Shown here piece after piece: positions 34,496-41,459 of a stretch of 60,910 bases of DNA. How positions within the stretch are numbered: position 1 is the stretch's first letter; each line of letters starts with the position of its first letter. The stretch comes from Gammaproteobacteria bacterium (GTDB lineage: Bacteria; Pseudomonadota; Gammaproteobacteria; Chromatiales; Chromatiaceae). A program made the position numbers and the translations under genes. The notes beneath the pieces were generated by a model. That model was not told where the DNA came from, did no database searches, and saw only the letters and a list, made by a program, of their open reading frames with translations. Location of the stretch: contig JASJCU010000010.1 of the NCBI GenBank assembly GCA_030065815.1, positions 1 to 60,910 of the forward strand, in the 5' to 3' direction.

Positions 34496-35153
34496 CGATC
34501 CAGTCCTCGGACAGGCTCAAGGTATGCAGCCGCAACCGCACCTCGCTGTGCGGGTACGCGATGACGTCGAAGCTGACGCTCTCCCAGAAGAACTGCCACG
34601 GCAGCGCCTCGAGTGCTTCGAGATAGCGCAGGGTCGCCAGGTAGCTGCCGGAGAACGCAATCTCGAAGGCATGCCGGTGCAGTGCATCGGCATGCCGCGG
34701 CGCGGCGACGTCATCCCGCTCCAGCGGCAACAGCGGCGTCGCATCTAGCGTCCGCAGGCTGAGCATGGTCAGGTCGTCTTCCTGCTCCAGCAGGCGTTCG
34801 AGAAACTGCGCCATGTCCTGGGGCGAGATCATCCGCCCGGTCGCGTCGCGCAGGCGCTGCTGCAGTCCCGCGACCTGAGTGCGTACGGCGGCGATCTGGT
34901 GACGCAACTCGCGGTTGGGGTCCTGGCGAGCCTGCACCGACAGCACCGCGAGCTCGGTGTTCAGCCCGGAGATCGCGCCGTGATCGCGGGCGATCGCGCG
35001 ATTCAGGGCGTCGACCCGTTGATACTGGCGGTCGAAGACGACCAGCTCGGCGGTCTGGTAGGCGACCGCGAACAATGCCAGCAGGATCAGCAGCTGCTCG
35101 CGCAGGCTCAGCGCCGCGAAGCGGTCGAGCAGTCTTTCGACGCTAGCCCGCAT
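34488..35153 (-). CDS. mshJ: MSHA biogenesis protein MshJ (PilO-like)
   Basis: The 221-residue product starts RASVERLLDRFAALSLREQ, has a single membrane helix near 22-39 (LLILLALFAVAYQTAEL), then a coiled-coil (about 50-105) and a small ferredoxin-like C-terminal domain. This is the PilO/GspM arrangement of the inner-membrane alignment complex. The ATG at 35153 is preferred: a 20-residue longer reading runs into the end of the PilN-like gene, which already overlaps by 11 bp. Confidence 0.85.
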   Translation of the reverse strand: MRASVERLLDRFAALSLREQLLILLALFAVAYQTAELVVFDRQYQRVDALNRAIARDHGAISGLNTELAVLSVQARQDPNRELRHQIAAVRTQVAGLQQRLRDATGRMISPQDMAQFLERLLEQEDDLTMLSLRTLDATPLLPLERDDVAAPRHADALHRHAFEIAFSGSYLATLRYLEALEALPWQFFWESVSFDVIAYPHSEVRLRLHTLSLSEDWIGV

Positions 35154-35763
35154 CGCCGTCCTCCGCGGCATTCGCACTGCGCAGCTCGAAGCCGACGACT
35201 GCGCCGTCGCCATCGTCCTCGCGCTGGAAGGTCACGCGCCGGAACGTGCGCCCGGCAAATGCCTGCTCGCCGGCCAGCGTCTGCAGCAGGCGCGGCACCA
35301 GCGCCGGCTGCGTGGTCTTGCCCTTCAACAGCACCTCGCTGCCGCCTGCCGACAGGCCGACGTTGCTGAACCACAGGCCCGGCACGTGGTTGCGCGCGAG
35401 GCTGGCAAAGAAGGCGGAGAAATGCCGCGACGCCGACGCGCGTTCGCGGTCGATGGCTACCAGGTTGGCGTTGAGAACTCGCAGCTGCGCGCGCAGGGCC
35501 GACAATTCCGACTCGAGAAACGGGTCTAGCGGCGGCGCGACCAGGCTGCCGCGGAGCCGCGCGACGTCGGCACGCTGTCGTTCGAGGTTGGCCGCCGTGG
35601 CGTCGTGTTGCTTTCTGACCTGGGCGAGATGCAGCTCGCCGACAGCGGCGAGGCCGAGCACGGCGACCGCCGACACGATGCCGGCCAGCAACAGCAGGCG
35701 CGTACTGCGGCTGGTCGACGTCGCCGCCGGCGCGACGCGGTACAGATTGACCTGCTGGGTCAC
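35143..35763 (-). CDS. PilN-like protein of the MSHA alignment complex (MshI2-type)
   Basis: A 206-residue protein from GTG at 35763, whose codon overlaps the mshI stop (GTGA). TQQVNLYR is the standard PilN opening. One membrane helix at about 24-41 (LLLLAGIVSAVAVLGLA) is followed by a coiled-coil (VRKQHDATAANLERQRADV) and a C-terminal domain with PGLWFSNVGLSAGG. PilN binds PilM/MshI in the cytoplasm by its N-terminus and PilO/MshJ in the periplasm. The call is secure as a family; the msh name is less fixed. Confidence 0.82.
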   Translation of the reverse strand: MTQQVNLYRVAPAATSTSRSTRLLLLAGIVSAVAVLGLAAVGELHLAQVRKQHDATAANLERQRADVARLRGSLVAPPLDPFLESELSALRAQLRVLNANLVAIDRERASASRHFSAFFASLARNHVPGLWFSNVGLSAGGSEVLLKGKTTQPALVPRLLQTLAGEQAFAGRTFRRVTFQREDDGDGAVVGFELRSANAAEDGDAG

Positions 35764-36698
35764 GCCGCCCACGGCAACCCCCGCAGCGCCGCGCCGAGCG
35801 CCGTGAACCCGCGGCCGAGCGCGTCGACCGACACATCGGCAGCGCTGGCGACAGCGGCGAAACCGAAGCGTTCGACCGGCACGGTCAGGAACACCCCGGC
35901 CTCCTGCCGGAAGGCCGCGAACAGCGCGTCGTCGGCGACCAGCACGGTCAGGCGGTCGGCCGGTCCCAACGCGTACTGACTCTCGAAGTAGTCGAGTGAC
36001 CGCTGTACCTCGAGCGCGAGATTCTCCATCTGCGCGTGCAGCAGCGCCCGGTCGGCCTCGACATCGAAATCCTGCATGACCCGTCGGCTCAGGTAGACCT
36101 GGGTCGCATCGGCGATCTCGATCACGGTCTGCGCCGACTGCAGCTGCAGGTAGGCGCGCGGCCGTTGCGGCCGATCGACGTGCATCGCGAGGTTGCGGAT
36201 CGCCATCTCGACCAGGTCGATCGCCATGACCGACAGACCGGCGTCGTGCAGCGCCTCGACCAGCGCGTCCACCGCCTGCGCCTTGGCGACGACGACGTAG
36301 AGCAGCGCGGGCGCGCCCGGGCGCTGGCTCTCCGGAAGCGGGAAGACGTCGATCACGGCCTGTTCGACCGGGAAGTCGATCAGGTCGCGGACGCGCCAGC
36401 GCATGGCCTCGGCCAGCTCGTCGTCCGGCACCTCGGGGCGCTCCAGCTGCACCAGCGAATAGGTGTCGTGAGGCAGCGTCGCGACGACCGGCTGGCCGCG
36501 CAGGCCAAGGTCGCGGACCACAGCGCTCAAGACATCCGCAATGGCCTCGTCGGCGCGCAGCGGGCACCAGCGTGCCGCGGTCACCAGCGGCCGCGTAGCC
36601 GCCGTCCCGTCGATCACGGCAACGGCGAATCCGTCGTCGTAGACGTCGATGCCGACGTAGTTCTGCGACCCAGCCTTGTTTTTCAGCCAGTTAAGCAA
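35760..36698 (-). CDS. mshI: MSHA biogenesis protein MshI (PilM-like actin fold)
   Basis: The 312-residue product is PilM/GspL-like: VGIDVYDDGFAVAVIDG forms the actin-type phosphate loop, and later ELAEAMRWRVRDLIDFP and AIDLVEMAIRNLAM are typical. It is the cytoplasmic ring subunit that holds the PilN-like protein. I choose TTG at 36698 because GGAGGGGAGC ends directly before it; an upstream GTG at 36719 lacks such a site. It is the first gene of the visible msh operon. The 106 bp upstream include an AT-rich stretch at about 36759-36785 suited to a promoter. Confidence 0.85.
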   Translation of the reverse strand: MLNWLKNKAGSQNYVGIDVYDDGFAVAVIDGTAATRPLVTAARWCPLRADEAIADVLSAVVRDLGLRGQPVVATLPHDTYSLVQLERPEVPDDELAEAMRWRVRDLIDFPVEQAVIDVFPLPESQRPGAPALLYVVVAKAQAVDALVEALHDAGLSVMAIDLVEMAIRNLAMHVDRPQRPRAYLQLQSAQTVIEIADATQVYLSRRVMQDFDVEADRALLHAQMENLALEVQRSLDYFESQYALGPADRLTVLVADDALFAAFRQEAGVFLTVPVERFGFAAVASAADVSVDALGRGFTALGAALRGLPWAA

Positions 36699-36825
36699 GC
36701 TCCCCTCCGCGCGGAGCACCCCGTCGGGACGCTCACGTGCAGAACTAGCGGCTGAAAACTCAATGACTTAAGGAAAATATTTCGTCGCCGGCCGTGCCTC
36801 GCTGCGCCGCTGCGCCCGGCGCGCG

Positions 36826-37182
36826 CTAGCCCAGCGGGTAGGCCGTCTCCTGCTCGAGACCGAGCAGCTGGGCGCCCATCTGCAGCGCCTGATCGGTGAA
36901 ATCGTCGAGGCGGCCCCAGCGGGCATCGACGTCCATGATCTCGTCCATCGCGTTGTTGACGACACGCAGGCGATGACTGCCGAGTCCGCGGTCGGCCGGC
37001 GGCGTCCGCTCGGACACGATGAACAGCGCGGGCCGGGCCTCCCCCTCCCTGACGAAGGCGGCGATGAACTGGTAGTCGCCGCCGTCGGCGCTGTCGATAT
37101 CGCCGAGCAGCGTGACGCCGTAGTCGCCGTACTGGTAGCGGCGCTGCGGGATCGCCGTCCGGATCTTCGGAAACTCGCTCAT
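36826..37182 (-). CDS. Conserved protein of unknown function
   Basis: A 118-residue soluble protein without signal peptide or membrane helix. It opens FPKIRTAIPQRRYQYGDYG, continues with beta-strand patterns (VTLLGDIDSADGGDYQFIAAFV; LFIVSERT) and ends in a helix (LDDFTDQALQMGAQLLGLE). I recognise the N-terminal pattern as one seen in unnamed gammaproteobacterial proteins but cannot give a function. It starts 16 bp after psiE and is read in the same direction, so the two may form a short operon. Confidence 0.65.
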   Translation of the reverse strand: MSEFPKIRTAIPQRRYQYGDYGVTLLGDIDSADGGDYQFIAAFVREGEARPALFIVSERTPPADRGLGSHRLRVVNNAMDEIMDVDARWGRLDDFTDQALQMGAQLLGLEQETAYPLG

Positions 37183-37198
37183 CGTGCTTGCCTGCCGC

Positions 37199-37615
37199 TC
37201 ATCGCTCGAGCTGATCGCTCTCGCTGAATCGCGAGCTGCCGACGCGCAACACGAGGATCGCGATGCACAATATCAGGATCGCGCCGGTCAGCGTAAAGAT
37301 GTGTATGTCCGACATCTCTTTGATGTCGATCGCCAGAACCCGCGTCAGTGCGGTGACCGCAATGTAAATCAGGTAACGCACCGGCAGGCGCTTGGTTTTG
37401 AAGTAGATGCCGACCATCGCCCCGAGCTCGAGGTAGATGAACAGCAGCAGCACATCCTTTATCTTCGGCCCCCCCTGGGCGATGATCGCGAAGACCTCGA
37501 CCCAGGACGCCCAGACGATTGCGGTGCCGATGACGAAAAGGCCGAGCAAATGGAACAGCTCGAACAACAGGTTGCCGAAAGTGATGAGCCTCTTGCCGAG
37601 GATGGGTTCTGACAT
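37199..37615 (-). CDS. psiE: PsiE family membrane protein
   Basis: A 138-residue protein with four hydrophobic helices. LLLFIYLELGAMVGIYFKT, LPVRYLIYIAVTALTR and ILCIAILVLRVG match the phosphate-starvation-inducible PsiE family, which is similar in length (about 136 residues in E. coli). The function in the family is not established. The ATG at 37615 is only 23 bp from the divergent LprI-like gene, so at least one of the two promoters must lie inside the other gene. No Pho box was identified in this gap. Confidence 0.85.
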   Translation of the reverse strand: MSEPILGKRLITFGNLLFELFHLLGLFVIGTAIVWASWVEVFAIIAQGGPKIKDVLLLFIYLELGAMVGIYFKTKRLPVRYLIYIAVTALTRVLAIDIKEMSDIHIFTLTGAILILCIAILVLRVGSSRFSESDQLER

Positions 37616-37638
37616 GCCGTAGACCGAGGAGCTCCGGG

Positions 37639-38097
37639 GTGGCTGCAAGATTAACCAAGGGTTGCAAACGGTGCAAAACGGCACTGCTGTCGGTCGCCGT
37701 CGCCGCCGGTACGAGCGGCGCAACGGAGCTGCGAACGCCGGCGCAGACGCTGCGCGACTGCGTCGCACAGGCACAGGGCGCGGCCGCCGTGGCCGCGTGC
37801 GAGACGACCCAGCAGGCGGCGCTGCAGGCCCGGATCAAGCGCTGGACACTCGCGATCCGCGATCGCCTGCGCGGGCCCGATCGTGTCGCCTTCGATCGCA
37901 GCACGCGCGCCTGGCAGGCGTTCTTCGACAGCGAGCTGGCGATGCTCGAGCGCACCCTCAATGCCCGGCGCGACGGACTCGGCGCCAGCCTCTACCCGGG
38001 CGCCGTGACGCGCCTCTACGAGGAGCGGGCGCGGCAGCTGCGCGAGCACCTGCACAACCTGTCGTACGTCGGCCGTTCGCCGCCGACCCGACCCTGA
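37639..38097 (+). CDS. Secreted LprI/DUF1311-like protein
   Basis: A 152-residue product from GTG, with GAGGAGCTC as ribosome-binding site. The N-terminus (about 1-29) looks like a signal peptide (TALLSVAVAAGTSGATE). The rest is helical with Cys41 and Cys54 and the segment STRAWQAFFDSELAML, which resembles the AQRAWxxFRDAxC signature of lysozyme-inhibitor LprI N-terminal domains, but without the final cysteine. The similarity is partial, so inhibition of lysozyme is only a possibility. Confidence 0.55.
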   Translation: MAARLTKGCKRCKTALLSVAVAAGTSGATELRTPAQTLRDCVAQAQGAAAVAACETTQQAALQARIKRWTLAIRDRLRGPDRVAFDRSTRAWQAFFDSELAMLERTLNARRDGLGASLYPGAVTRLYEERARQLREHLHNLSYVGRSPPTRP

Positions 38098-38194
38098 CTG
38101 CGCCGGCGTGCACGATCCACGCCCGGCGGCGTGCCCGCGGCGGCGCGGCGCTGGTGTAGAATCGCGGCTGTGTTTCAGCTGAACGCGGCCTGCC

Positions 38195-38428
38195 ATGCCC
38201 TACTTCGTCTACTACGTCACCACGCTCGCCGACGCGAACAAGAAGTCGTTGCAGCACATCGAGACCTTCGACGCCTTCAAGGCCGCACGCACGCTGGCGC
38301 GCGAGCGGCGTGCCGAGCTGAGCGCCGACGACGGACGCGACTGCCGACTGATCTTCGCGAAGAACCAGGCCGAGGCCGAGAAACTGCTGAGCGCGCCGCG
38401 CGAGGAGCGCGTCGTCGGCGAGGACTGA
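38195..38428 (+). CDS. Small conserved protein of unknown function
   Basis: A 77-residue soluble protein: FVYYVTTLADANKKSLQHI, ETFDAFKAARTLARERRAEL, then DCRLIFAKNQAEAEKLL and the end EERVVGED. The pattern suggests a small alpha/beta fold with one central helix. I recall proteins of this shape in sulfur-oxidising and related Gammaproteobacteria, all unnamed. The reading frame has the codon bias of its neighbours and a plausible ATG. Its stop is 15 bp from the convergent thioredoxin-like gene. Confidence 0.7.
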   Translation: MPYFVYYVTTLADANKKSLQHIETFDAFKAARTLARERRAELSADDGRDCRLIFAKNQAEAEKLLSAPREERVVGED

Positions 38429-38443
38429 TCCCGGCGCGGTGCG

Positions 38444-38989
38444 CTACAGGCTCGCGACCCACAACCGCAGGCGCAACCCCAAACCCGTCGAGTAGCCCAT
38501 GCCGGCATGCGCAATCGTGCCGTCACGCGCCACGATGAACGTGGCCGGCACGCCGCTGACGCCCCAGCCGCGCGCGATCGCACCGCTGTCGTCGACCAGC
38601 GTCGGCATCGTCAGCGCGTTTTCGGCCAGGTAAGCGCTGACCTCATCGGCGGTCCCGGACGACGTCGCCACCGTGATCGTCGGCCAGTCCGCGGCGATCG
38701 CGTCGATGCTGTCCTGCTCGAGCCGACAGACCGGACACCACTCGGCCCAGAAATGCACCAGCGTGGGTCCGGCGGCAGGATCGAGATGGTATGGCGTGTC
38801 GTCGGTCAACAGGCCGAGCAGCGGCGGAGCGACGCCGGCGACCAGGTCGCGCGACTGCCACCACTGGATCGCGACGAAGACCAGCACCAGCAGCGCCAGG
38901 TCGCGCAGCCAGCGCAGCCAGCGGCGACCGGGCGGCCGCCTGGCCTGCGCAGCGCGCTTGTCTTCGGGGTGGCGCATCGGTGGGGACAT
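38444..38989 (-). CDS. Membrane-anchored thioredoxin-like disulfide oxidoreductase (ScsD/TlpA type)
   Basis: The 181-residue product has a basic N-terminus, one membrane helix (about 29-45), then a periplasmic thioredoxin domain with WAEWCPVC (Cys85 and Cys88) and the cis-proline loop VSGVPATF. The C-terminal GLRLRLW ending matches ScsD-like proteins. Such proteins handle periplasmic thiol redox, for example reduction or copper tolerance; which role applies here is not readable. No scs or dsb partners are adjacent. Either of two ATGs (38989 or 38977) could be used. Confidence 0.82.
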   Translation of the reverse strand: MSPPMRHPEDKRAAQARRPPGRRWLRWLRDLALLVLVFVAIQWWQSRDLVAGVAPPLLGLLTDDTPYHLDPAAGPTLVHFWAEWCPVCRLEQDSIDAIAADWPTITVATSSGTADEVSAYLAENALTMPTLVDDSGAIARGWGVSGVPATFIVARDGTIAHAGMGYSTGLGLRLRLWVASL

Positions 38990-39094
38990 CGCTGCCGGTG
39001 ACCGGGACTGTCAGGCATTGGAACGCATTGGCCGGCCGTGCGCCATGCGCAATGTCACGTCGAAAAACGTGCCAATTCGGGCCCTACGGGGGCT

Positions 39095-39724
39095 TCAGCG
39101 CAAGGCCAGCTTGTCGTCGCCGCGCATCGCCTCGTAGAAACGGATGACCTTGCGCACGTAGCCCTGGGTCTCGTCGTACGGCGGTATTCGGTTGCCGTAC
39201 TTGATCACCGCGTTCTCGCCGGCGTTGTAGGCCGCCAGCGCGAGCTGCAGATCGTTGTCGAACATCTGCAGCAGGTCGCGCAGGTACGTCGTGCCGCCGC
39301 GCAGGTTCTGTTCCGGGTCGCGACGGTTGGTGACACCGTAGCGCTCGGCCGTGGCCGGCATCAGCTGCATCAGGCCGACCGCGCCCTTCGACGACACCGC
39401 ATCGGCGCGGTATGCCGATTCGGCGCGGATGACCGCGTGTACCAGCGCCGGGCGCAGCTGGCTCGCGGCGGCGGCGCGCGCGATCAATGGCGCCAGCACG
39501 CGCTGGCGCTCGCGCATCTGCGCCAGGGTCCCGGCCGCCGACGGCACACGGCGGCCGGTACGCAGATCGTAGCGCTTGAGCAGCTTCATGCCGCGCATCG
39601 GTTTGTCGGTGAGCAGGATATGGCCGCGCGGGTCGCGGTACTTGTACACGTCGGCCGCCGCGAGCGGCGCCAGCGACACCACGAGGACACCGACAGTCAG
39701 CAAGGAAATCAGTCGCATACGCAT
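39095..39724 (-). CDS. Lytic transglycosylase, SLT domain
   Basis: A 209-residue exported enzyme: signal peptide (RLISLLTVGVLVVSLAPLAAA), a short DUF4124-like strand pair (DVYKYRDPRGHILLTDKP) and a C-terminal SLT domain. AESAYRADAVSSKGAVGLMQ holds the catalytic Glu102, followed by LMPATAERYGV and LALAAYNAGENAV. It cleaves peptidoglycan glycan strands to 1,6-anhydro products. I chose the ATG at 39724 as it gives a clean signal peptide. The gene order ychJ, DUF938, this gene runs on one strand. Confidence 0.9.
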   Translation of the reverse strand: MRMRLISLLTVGVLVVSLAPLAAADVYKYRDPRGHILLTDKPMRGMKLLKRYDLRTGRRVPSAAGTLAQMRERQRVLAPLIARAAAASQLRPALVHAVIRAESAYRADAVSSKGAVGLMQLMPATAERYGVTNRRDPEQNLRGGTTYLRDLLQMFDNDLQLALAAYNAGENAVIKYGNRIPPYDETQGYVRKVIRFYEAMRGDDKLALR

Positions 39725-39801
39725 TCTTGGTAACTCTAGCACCGGGACGCCGCGCCGGGCGCCGACCTGTCCCGTTCCCTGACTGTAGCGGCGTCGCCGA
39801 C

Positions 39802-40395
39802 TCACGACTTTAGCCAGACCAGCGTGCGATTGTTGACCGGCATCGCAATATCCTCGTCGAGGTGCAGACCGCTGGCCGCCGCCAGCGTCCGCAGCCAGTC
39901 GAGATCGCGCACCCCCATCGCCGGATCGCGCGCCTGCAACCAGGCATCGAATTCCCGGTTGCTCGGCGCGGTGTGTCGGCCGCCGTAGCTGAACGGCCCG
40001 TACAGCAGGAAGCGCCCGCCTGTCGCCAATACGTCGCCGACGCCGCGGAACATCGCCGCCACGGCATCGGTGGCCATGATGTGCGCGGTGTTGGCACTGA
40101 ACACGGCGTCGTACGGACCGCTGGGCCAGCGGTCGCGCAGCACGTCGAGCGGCAACGGTGGCGCTACATTGGCCAGCCCGGCCTCGTCGAGCCAGGCCCG
40201 GATGCCGGCATGGTTCTCGGCACGCTCGCTGGTCTGCCAGGTCAGCTGCGGCAGCTGCGGCGCGAAGTACACGGCATGCTGACCGGTGCCGCTGCCGATC
40301 TCGAGCAGCGTCGTACAGCCGTGCAGGCGCGGCGCCAGCACGGCGAGGATCGGCTCGCGGTTCTCGACGCAGGACTCGGCGAATGGCTTGTCCAT
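39802..40395 (-). CDS. DUF938 family SAM-dependent methyltransferase
   Basis: The 197-residue product follows DUF938 closely: KPFAESCVENREPIL at the N-terminus, LLEIGSGTGQHAVYFAP as SAM motif, SANTAHIM and YGPFSYGGRHTAPSN. Eukaryotic relatives (METTL26-like) are also uncharacterised. It likely methylates a small molecule, but no substrate is known. It lies 21 bp downstream of ychJ on the same strand. Confidence 0.88.
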   Translation of the reverse strand: MDKPFAESCVENREPILAVLAPRLHGCTTLLEIGSGTGQHAVYFAPQLPQLTWQTSERAENHAGIRAWLDEAGLANVAPPLPLDVLRDRWPSGPYDAVFSANTAHIMATDAVAAMFRGVGDVLATGGRFLLYGPFSYGGRHTAPSNREFDAWLQARDPAMGVRDLDWLRTLAAASGLHLDEDIAMPVNNRTLVWLKS

Positions 40396-40416
40396 GGGCT
40401 CAGGCGGGGCCGGCGG

Positions 40417-40905
40417 TCAGCGGCCGCAGCACTTCTTGTATTTCCTGCCGCTGCCGCACGGGCAGGGATCGTTGCGCCCGACCTTCGGCGCCGCGAGCCG
40501 TTCGGTCTGCGGCTTCGGCACGTCGCCGTCGACGTAGTACCAACGGCCGGATTCGCTGCGGAAGCGGCTGCGCTCGCGATGACGCTGGGTCTGTCCCTGG
40601 TCACGGTAGGTCGCGATGAACTCGACCCAGCCCTCGTCATCCCCCGGCTGGCCGGCGTCCGCCGCGACGATCTCGAGCGCCAGCCAGTCGGCGCTCTCGG
40701 CCCAGCGCCGCGTCGCTTCGCGGTCCCAGTCGGCGCGGTGTTTCGGGTGCAGGGTGTCGCCGAGGTAGTCGATCGCGTGCTCGACGTAGGCGCTGTAGCG
40801 CGAGCGCATCAGGGCCTCGGCGGTCGGCGGCGTTGCGGCGCCGCTGAGGTAGGGCCCACAGCAGTGGTCGTACGACTGGCCGGAGCCGCAGGGGCAGTCT
40901 GTCAT
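40417..40905 (-). CDS. ychJ: YchJ family SEC-C motif protein
   Basis: The 162-residue product has a SEC-C zinc motif at each end: [13 protein letters not shown] at residues 4-16 and [13 protein letters not shown] near the C-terminus. The central domain has [13 protein letters not shown] and [12 protein letters not shown], as in E. coli YchJ. The fold is NTF2-like with zinc-binding tails. The function is unknown, though SEC-C motifs in SecA bind zinc and SecB. Confidence 0.93.
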   Translation of the reverse strand: MTDCPCGSGQSYDHCCGPYLSGAATPPTAEALMRSRYSAYVEHAIDYLGDTLHPKHRADWDREATRRWAESADWLALEIVAADAGQPGDDEGWVEFIATYRDQGQTQRHRERSRFRSESGRWYYVDGDVPKPQTERLAAPKVGRNDPCPCGSGRKYKKCCGR

Positions 40906-41001
40906 GGCGGGCGGGATGCTGAACGACGGCGAAACTCGCGCCGATTCTACCGCGAGACGCGGCCGGCTGTCCGTGTCGCGGGCTGCCCTGGACGAGTGGC
41001 G

Positions 41002-41124
41002 TCAGAGCAACCAGAGCAAGGCCAGCGCTGCACCGATCAGCGCGCTCGCCTCGATCGACATCGCGATCAGCGGCACGCTCGACGGCGGCGACTGCAGTTC
41101 ACTTTTTGCCGCTTGGTATAACAT
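41002..41124 (-). CDS. Possible 40-residue single-helix membrane peptide
   Basis: An open frame of 41 codons between ychJ and the RHH gene, ending in a hydrophobic segment (ALIGAALALLWLL) directly before the stop. No clear ribosome-binding site; the start is inside the AT-rich region upstream of the RHH gene. It could be a tail-anchored microprotein, but chance is the more likely explanation. Confidence 0.18.
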   Translation of the reverse strand: MLYQAAKSELQSPPSSVPLIAMSIEASALIGAALALLWLL

Positions 41125-41146
41125 GTTGATGAGCCCGGCTTGTTGT

Positions 41147-41177
41147 TTGCACTACACTGTATACACATTTTATACAC
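41147..41177 (+). promoter_or_regulatory. Promoter with 7-bp direct repeats, possible RHH operator
   Basis: TTGCAC at 41147-41152 and TATACA at 41171-41176 are spaced by 18 bp and could be a sigma-70 promoter for the small RHH gene starting at 41197; the -10 is good, the -35 weak. The 7-mer TATACAC occurs at 41160-41166 and again at 41171-41177, an 11-bp period (one helical turn) that covers the -10. That spacing suits tandem binding of RHH dimers, so autorepression is plausible. Confidence 0.45.
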
Positions 41178-41196
41178 CAAGATCGCTAAGTCTGCA

Positions 41197-41346
41197 ATGC
41201 CCAAGGAAAAAATTATCAACTTCCGTATCGACGCCCAGCTCAAGAAGCAGGCCAAGAAACTCGCGGAAACAGATGGGCGAAGCCTATCGAACTGGCTGAC
41301 TCGATTGATCGAACGCGAGATCGCGCAGGCCGGCAAGAAGGGCTAA
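41197..41346 (+). CDS. Small ribbon-helix-helix DNA-binding protein (Arc/CopG type)
   Basis: A 49-residue product: an N-terminal strand (EKIINFRID), helix A (AQLKKQAKKLAETDG) and helix B (SLSNWLTRLIEREIAQ), then a basic tail. This is the ribbon-helix-helix layout of Arc, CopG and many antitoxins. The first 100 bp and its promoter are clearly richer in A and T than the flanking genes, which suggests transfer or strong regulation. No toxin gene is adjacent: hrpA follows in the opposite direction. I start at the ATG at 41197; a longer reading from a TTG is possible but has no fold support. Confidence 0.65.
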   Translation: MPKEKIINFRIDAQLKKQAKKLAETDGRSLSNWLTRLIEREIAQAGKKG

Positions 41347-41459
41347 CGGCGGCGCCGCCGGTGCGGGCGCCATTGACCCGGTGAACCCCGTCCCGGGCGC
41401 GGCGGCGCGGGCGCCGGGCGGTCTGCCGGGTCCGCGGCCGGAACCGGGCCACGCCGGCG

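Noticed and set aside
41347-41459. GC-rich palindromes after the RHH gene as terminator or attachment site
   Set aside because: No T-run, no flanking direct repeats and no integrase or mobile gene nearby.
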